From contig NZ_CP083956.1 in the NCBI RefSeq assembly GCF_006442795.2, positions 186,001 through 250,000 on the forward strand: DNA of 64,000 nt, read 5' to 3'. The notes under the pieces are model-generated. The model was not told where the DNA came from. It saw nothing but the letters and a program-made list of their open reading frames with translations, and ran no database searches. The first letter of the stretch is position 1. Each line of letters begins with the position of its first letter. Made by a program: the position numbers and the translations under genes. Below are positions 60,996 through 64,000 of the stretch, piece after piece. Source of the DNA: Mesorhizobium sp. B1-1-8 (GTDB lineage Bacteria > Pseudomonadota > Alphaproteobacteria > Rhizobiales > Rhizobiaceae).

Positions 60996-62237
60996 TCAGC
61001 CGGCCACGGGAGGGCCTGGCAAGGCATTGGCGACGCCGATATGCGACGCAGATTCATGCCCAGAGCCCTGCATGGCCACCTGGGCAACGATCTGCGCGAA
61101 ACGTTCATTCAAGACGTCTGCGTTGAAATGCTCCTCCACTTTGCGACGTGCGGCAAGCGCCACACGCTCGCATTCCTCCGGATGCTCGGCGACCCAAACA
61201 AGCTTGTCGGCGAGTGCCGGAATATCCCGCTCAGGTGTGAGGAACCCCGTCTCCTGATCCACGATGAGCTCGGGGATGCCGGAATGATACGTACTGACGG
61301 CGATCAATCCCGCGGCCATAGCCTCCATGAGCGCGACGGGGATGCCTTCCATATCGCCGTCGCTGGCGGTGACACTTGGCAGCAAAAACAGATGCGCCAT
61401 GCGAAGCCGACGCTTCACGTCCATATGCGAGAGGCTGCCAAGGAATGTCACCCGGCCCGTCAAGCCGAGCTCGTCGGCCAGCTTCTCCAAACTCGGCCGC
61501 AAAGGACCGTCACCGACGATGTCATAGCGCCAGTCTATCTGCGGATGGGCGGCCGCCATGACGGCCAAGGCGCGCAAGGCGAACTCGACGCCCTTCTTCT
61601 CGACCAGGCGACAAACCGTTGTCACGATCAGCTGGGTGCCTTCCCATGATTGCCAGCGATAGCTGATTTCGCGAGGATCGATTCCCATGTGATGGACCGC
61701 AGTCCCTGCCTGGGAGGCACCTGCCGCCAGCAGCATCCCGCGAAAGAACTCATTGACCGTCAGATTCAACGCGCCGCGCTTGATGAGCCCATCATACTGG
61801 GCAGCGAGCACAGCCTGGTGTGAGGGGATCGCCACGTCCGCGCCGTGAAAGATGGTTATGATCGGAGGTTTGAGGAACTTCCATTTCTTGAGTGCGACCG
61901 CTCTCTCCCCGTTCTGTCCGAAGTGGGCGACAATTACGTCGCAGCGGTTGAGGCGGCGTGCAAAAACGATATCGAGAGCGATCGAAGCCTTGTAGCGCAG
62001 GCGTGGCGGTAAGCGCGATATCAATCCGTCGAGGCCTGCGGCCCATTTCCACCAACGCTGGGTTCTTGCGAGCAGCGTCGCCATCGGCTCGCTTCGCCGG
62101 TCGATGCGATCGTCAGTCCTTACCCGGTTGCACACGACCTCCACGTCAAAGCCACGCGTCAGCAGCCCAGCCATCTGGTCCACGACGAAGGTTTCTGACA
62201 GGAGGGGAAATTCGCCGACAACAAAGCCAACGCGCAT
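60996..62237 (-). CDS. Glycosyltransferase family 4
   Basis: This is a 413-residue GT-B enzyme, paralogous to that at 59489. The N-terminus MRVGFVVGEFPLLSETFVVD and the donor-site region GIPVALMEAMAAGLIAVSTYHSGIPELI are shared. Start choice: ATG at 62237 aligns with the paralogue; the frame remains open farther upstream but without family likeness. No strong ribosome-binding site is visible. Two copies of the putative exo operator lie about 95-130 bases upstream. Confidence 0.87.
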   Translation of the reverse strand: MRVGFVVGEFPLLSETFVVDQMAGLLTRGFDVEVVCNRVRTDDRIDRRSEPMATLLARTQRWWKWAAGLDGLISRLPPRLRYKASIALDIVFARRLNRCDVIVAHFGQNGERAVALKKWKFLKPPIITIFHGADVAIPSHQAVLAAQYDGLIKRGALNLTVNEFFRGMLLAAGASQAGTAVHHMGIDPREISYRWQSWEGTQLIVTTVCRLVEKKGVEFALRALAVMAAAHPQIDWRYDIVGDGPLRPSLEKLADELGLTGRVTFLGSLSHMDVKRRLRMAHLFLLPSVTASDGDMEGIPVALMEAMAAGLIAVSTYHSGIPELIVDQETGFLTPERDIPALADKLVWVAEHPEECERVALAARRKVEEHFNADVLNERFAQIVAQVAMQGSGHESASHIGVANALPGPPVAG

Positions 62238-62331
62238 AGCCCGCCCGTAAACGTTGCGGACTGGCCTGACCATCGACGGTCCGGCAAGCCCAAGCCCCAA
62301 GTTTAGACGGGTCGAATATACACGGTCGGCT

Positions 62332-62365
62332 GCTGCGTTGCCACATAAATTATTGCAGCGCAACA
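62332..62365. promoter_or_regulatory. Paired putative exo operators upstream of a glycosyltransferase
   Basis: GCTGCGTTGCCACA (62332-62345) differs from the consensus YTGC-N3-GCAACA by one base, and TTGCAGCGCAACA (62353-62365) fits it. The two are spaced 20 bases apart. They lie in the 185-base gap between the glycosyltransferase genes at 60996 and 62423, about 95 bases before the ATG at 62237. Confidence 0.5.
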
Positions 62366-62422
62366 TCCGTTGAATTGCCACCAGGCACGACTGCCATCCC
62401 ATTGCCCGCTGCGGGCTGGGGC

Positions 62423-63505
62423 TTACGAGGCCTTGCGCATGTTGTGTTGTTCGGTGGCGTAGCCCAAAACATCCATGAACGTTGCGAATTGGCTGTCGGG
62501 GTTCATTTGAGGCCGCTCTGAAAACGCCCGTGCCGCGGCCGATAATCGATCGTATTCGGCCTTGTCGTTCCACAATCGCCGAACCGCCGCAACCCAGTCG
62601 GCCAGCGGAGCATCGTAGTCGAGCACCACACCGCCGCTGCCAATCGCCTCCGGCAGGCCGCCGCGACGGGACCCCACGACTGGAATGCCGCTGCAATGTG
62701 CCTCAGATGCCACCCTGCCCCAGGCCTCTTCCCATTTGCTCGGCGCAAGCAGAATCTTCGTGCGGCCGTAAACCGTCTTCATGTCGCTGGTCCGGCTCTC
62801 CAGGGTGGCGTTGCCGAGCGGGGCGAGCGTTCGTTCGATCTCGGCCCGGTGGTCGTCGTCGAGCATCCAGCTCTCGACGAACAGGAACGGAATCTCCGGG
62901 CATTCGGCGGCAATACGAACCGCCAGCTCGAACCCCTTTTCATTGTAAGGGTTGATCATCGTCACGAACTGGCCGGTGGTTGGCGTGCTGTAAAGCGCAG
63001 GATTGATGGTGGGCGGAATCACCGTCGAATCGATGCCGAACTTTTCCTTGTAGGCGTGGGCTGTGAACTCCGAATTGGCGATGTAGAGCGCAGAGTGCAG
63101 GTCGCGCAGATCGCCGGCCAGTTCATGGAATTCGACATTCCTGAGATAGGCGACCAGCGGCACGCCCAGCGCCTGCAGTTCCTTGCCGATCGGCACCGAG
63201 TTGTGGCACTGGACCACCGCGACGTCGGGCTTCAGCTTTTTGACCGCGAAGCCCGCGGCTTTCCAGGGAAACCACGCCCGCACCACCGGATAGCCCGGGA
63301 ACGTGTCGATCACGGCAGGCTGGCGGAGCAGCTTCATCTTGGCGCGCGCCTTGAAGCCGAAGATGCCGTCGCCAAACAACGCCGCCAGAACCGAGGCTTC
63401 ATGACCGTGTTCGCGCAACTGCTCGACCAGATGGTGCGTGCTCGACTGAACGCCGCCGCTGAATTGCGGCGTGTAGCCGGTCCCACCTGCAAACAGAACT
63501 TTCAT
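62423..63505 (-). CDS. Glycosyltransferase family 4
   Basis: This is a 360-residue GT-B enzyme. It begins MKVLFAGGTGYTPQFSGGVQ, with the Gly-rich acceptor loop GGVQSSTHHLVEQL. The donor-site region is APSKWEEAWGRVASEAHCSGIPVVGS, in which the second Glu sits in ASEAHCSG. It differs from the two neighbouring paralogues. The ATG at 63505 has AAGGAG upstream. The UDP-glucose dehydrogenase gene lies 43 bases upstream on the same strand. Confidence 0.87.
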   Translation of the reverse strand: MKVLFAGGTGYTPQFSGGVQSSTHHLVEQLREHGHEASVLAALFGDGIFGFKARAKMKLLRQPAVIDTFPGYPVVRAWFPWKAAGFAVKKLKPDVAVVQCHNSVPIGKELQALGVPLVAYLRNVEFHELAGDLRDLHSALYIANSEFTAHAYKEKFGIDSTVIPPTINPALYSTPTTGQFVTMINPYNEKGFELAVRIAAECPEIPFLFVESWMLDDDHRAEIERTLAPLGNATLESRTSDMKTVYGRTKILLAPSKWEEAWGRVASEAHCSGIPVVGSRRGGLPEAIGSGGVVLDYDAPLADWVAAVRRLWNDKAEYDRLSAAARAFSERPQMNPDSQFATFMDVLGYATEQHNMRKAS

Positions 63506-63548
63506 GAACCTGGCTCCTTATTGTGCCTCGCCACCTGCCGCCATGTCC

Positions 63549-64000
63549 TCATGCCGCCATCCTGCCGATCGAATGGTATTCGATGCCGTAGCGGGCGATC
63601 ACCTTCGGATCGTAGAGATTGCGGCCATCGAAGATGACCGGCGTGGTCAGCGCGTCCTTGAGCGCGTCGAAGGAGGGAGCCCTGAAACTCTTCCATTCGG
63701 TGCAGATCAGCAGCGAGTCGGCGCCGCGCAGGGCGGCCTCCTTGGTGCCGCACAGCAACAGATCGTCGCGCAGACCGTAGATGGCCTGGCATTCCTGCAT
63801 CGCCTCCGGATCATAGGCCTGCACCTTGGCGCCGGCCGCCCACAGCGCCTCCATCAGGTTGCGCGACGGCGCCTCGCGCATGTCGTCGGTGTTGGGCTTG
63901 AAGGCAAGGCCCCACAGCGCGAATGTCTTGCCCTTGAGATTGCCCTGGAAGTAGCGGTCGACCTTCTCGAACAGGACCGACTTCTGCGCGTTGTTGCGCT
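63549..64000 (-). CDS. UDP-glucose 6-dehydrogenase, C-terminal part (cut by the window edge)
   Basis: The enzyme oxidises UDP-glucose to UDP-glucuronate, the acidic sugar donor for many exopolysaccharides and lipopolysaccharides. The visible 150 residues are the C-terminal UDP-binding domain. They begin near NNAQKSVLFEKV and contain LKGKTFALWGLAFKPNTDDMREAPS, AYDPEAMQE, LLICTEWKSF and end IEYHSIGRM. The N-terminal NAD-binding part lies outside the window. Its presence points to glucuronic acid in the product made by this locus, unlike ordinary succinoglycan. Confidence 0.92.
   Translation of the reverse strand, partial: RNNAQKSVLFEKVDRYFQGNLKGKTFALWGLAFKPNTDDMREAPSRNLMEALWAAGAKVQAYDPEAMQECQAIYGLRDDLLLCGTKEAALRGADSLLICTEWKSFRAPSFDALKDALTTPVIFDGRNLYDPKVIARYGIEYHSIGRMAA

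Noticed and set aside
1..64000. CRISPR arrays, tRNA or rRNA genes
   Set aside because: No regularly spaced repeats and no cloverleaf-like or rRNA-like conserved segments were noticed on either strand.

Overview
The window is high-GC alphaproteobacterial DNA that reads as a rhizobial (Hyphomicrobiales, probably Mesorhizobium-like) chromosome. The grounds are the rhizobial-type GlnD, an ActS/ActR redox pair, malic enzyme, MmcB, a two-ATPase polyol-type ABC importer, and above all an exopolysaccharide block whose order exoP-exoN-exoO-exoM-exoA-exoL follows the succinoglycan cluster of Sinorhizobium. The genus is an inference. No rRNA, tRNA, CRISPR array, transposase or phage gene was seen.

Bases 1-24.5 kb are mostly housekeeping: malic enzyme (cut by the window edge), mutS, glnD, murJ, trpS, a universal stress protein, a glycogen-debranching-type glucosidase, an Nfu-type Fe-S protein, an L,D-transpeptidase, mmcB, nhaA and actR/actS. 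Between mutS and glnD lies a leftward copper block (copA, a DUF305 protein, an aldo/keto reductase, a metallo-beta-lactamase-fold hydrolase). A clear CueR-type promoter precedes copA, and a cueR gene lies 10.6 kb away. hrpB follows at 24.9-27.4 kb and carries an in-frame palindromic repeat.

Bases 27.7-39.9 kb hold one rightward catabolic unit: a binding protein, two permeases, a 67-residue membrane protein and two different ATPases. These are followed by a fused DhaK-DhaL kinase, separate DhaL, DhaM-type EIIA, HPr and Enzyme I, a small possible DNA-binding protein and a second, PTS-type DhaK. Together they look like an importer for a three- or four-carbon polyol or ketose plus a complete private PEP phosphorelay that drives dihydroxyacetone-type phosphorylation.

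Bases 40.0-43.0 kb hold a compact cassette resembling parts of lasso-peptide loci: a nucleotidyltransferase, an HPr-kinase-related kinase, a B2-type transglutaminase-fold protein and a PqqD-type peptide-binding protein. A 28-codon reading frame sits directly upstream of the PqqD gene. No macrolactam synthetase is present. A propionyl-CoA synthetase and a metallophosphoesterase follow.

Bases 46.2-64.0 kb are the exopolysaccharide locus: exoPNOMAL leftward, then a glycosyltransferase, an ExoK-type glycanase and a pyruvyltransferase rightward, then a flippase, three glycosyltransferases and UDP-glucose dehydrogenase leftward. Several intergenic regions here share a YTGC-N3-GCAACA motif that looks like a common operator. 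Several families of palindromic intergenic repeats are scattered through the whole window.
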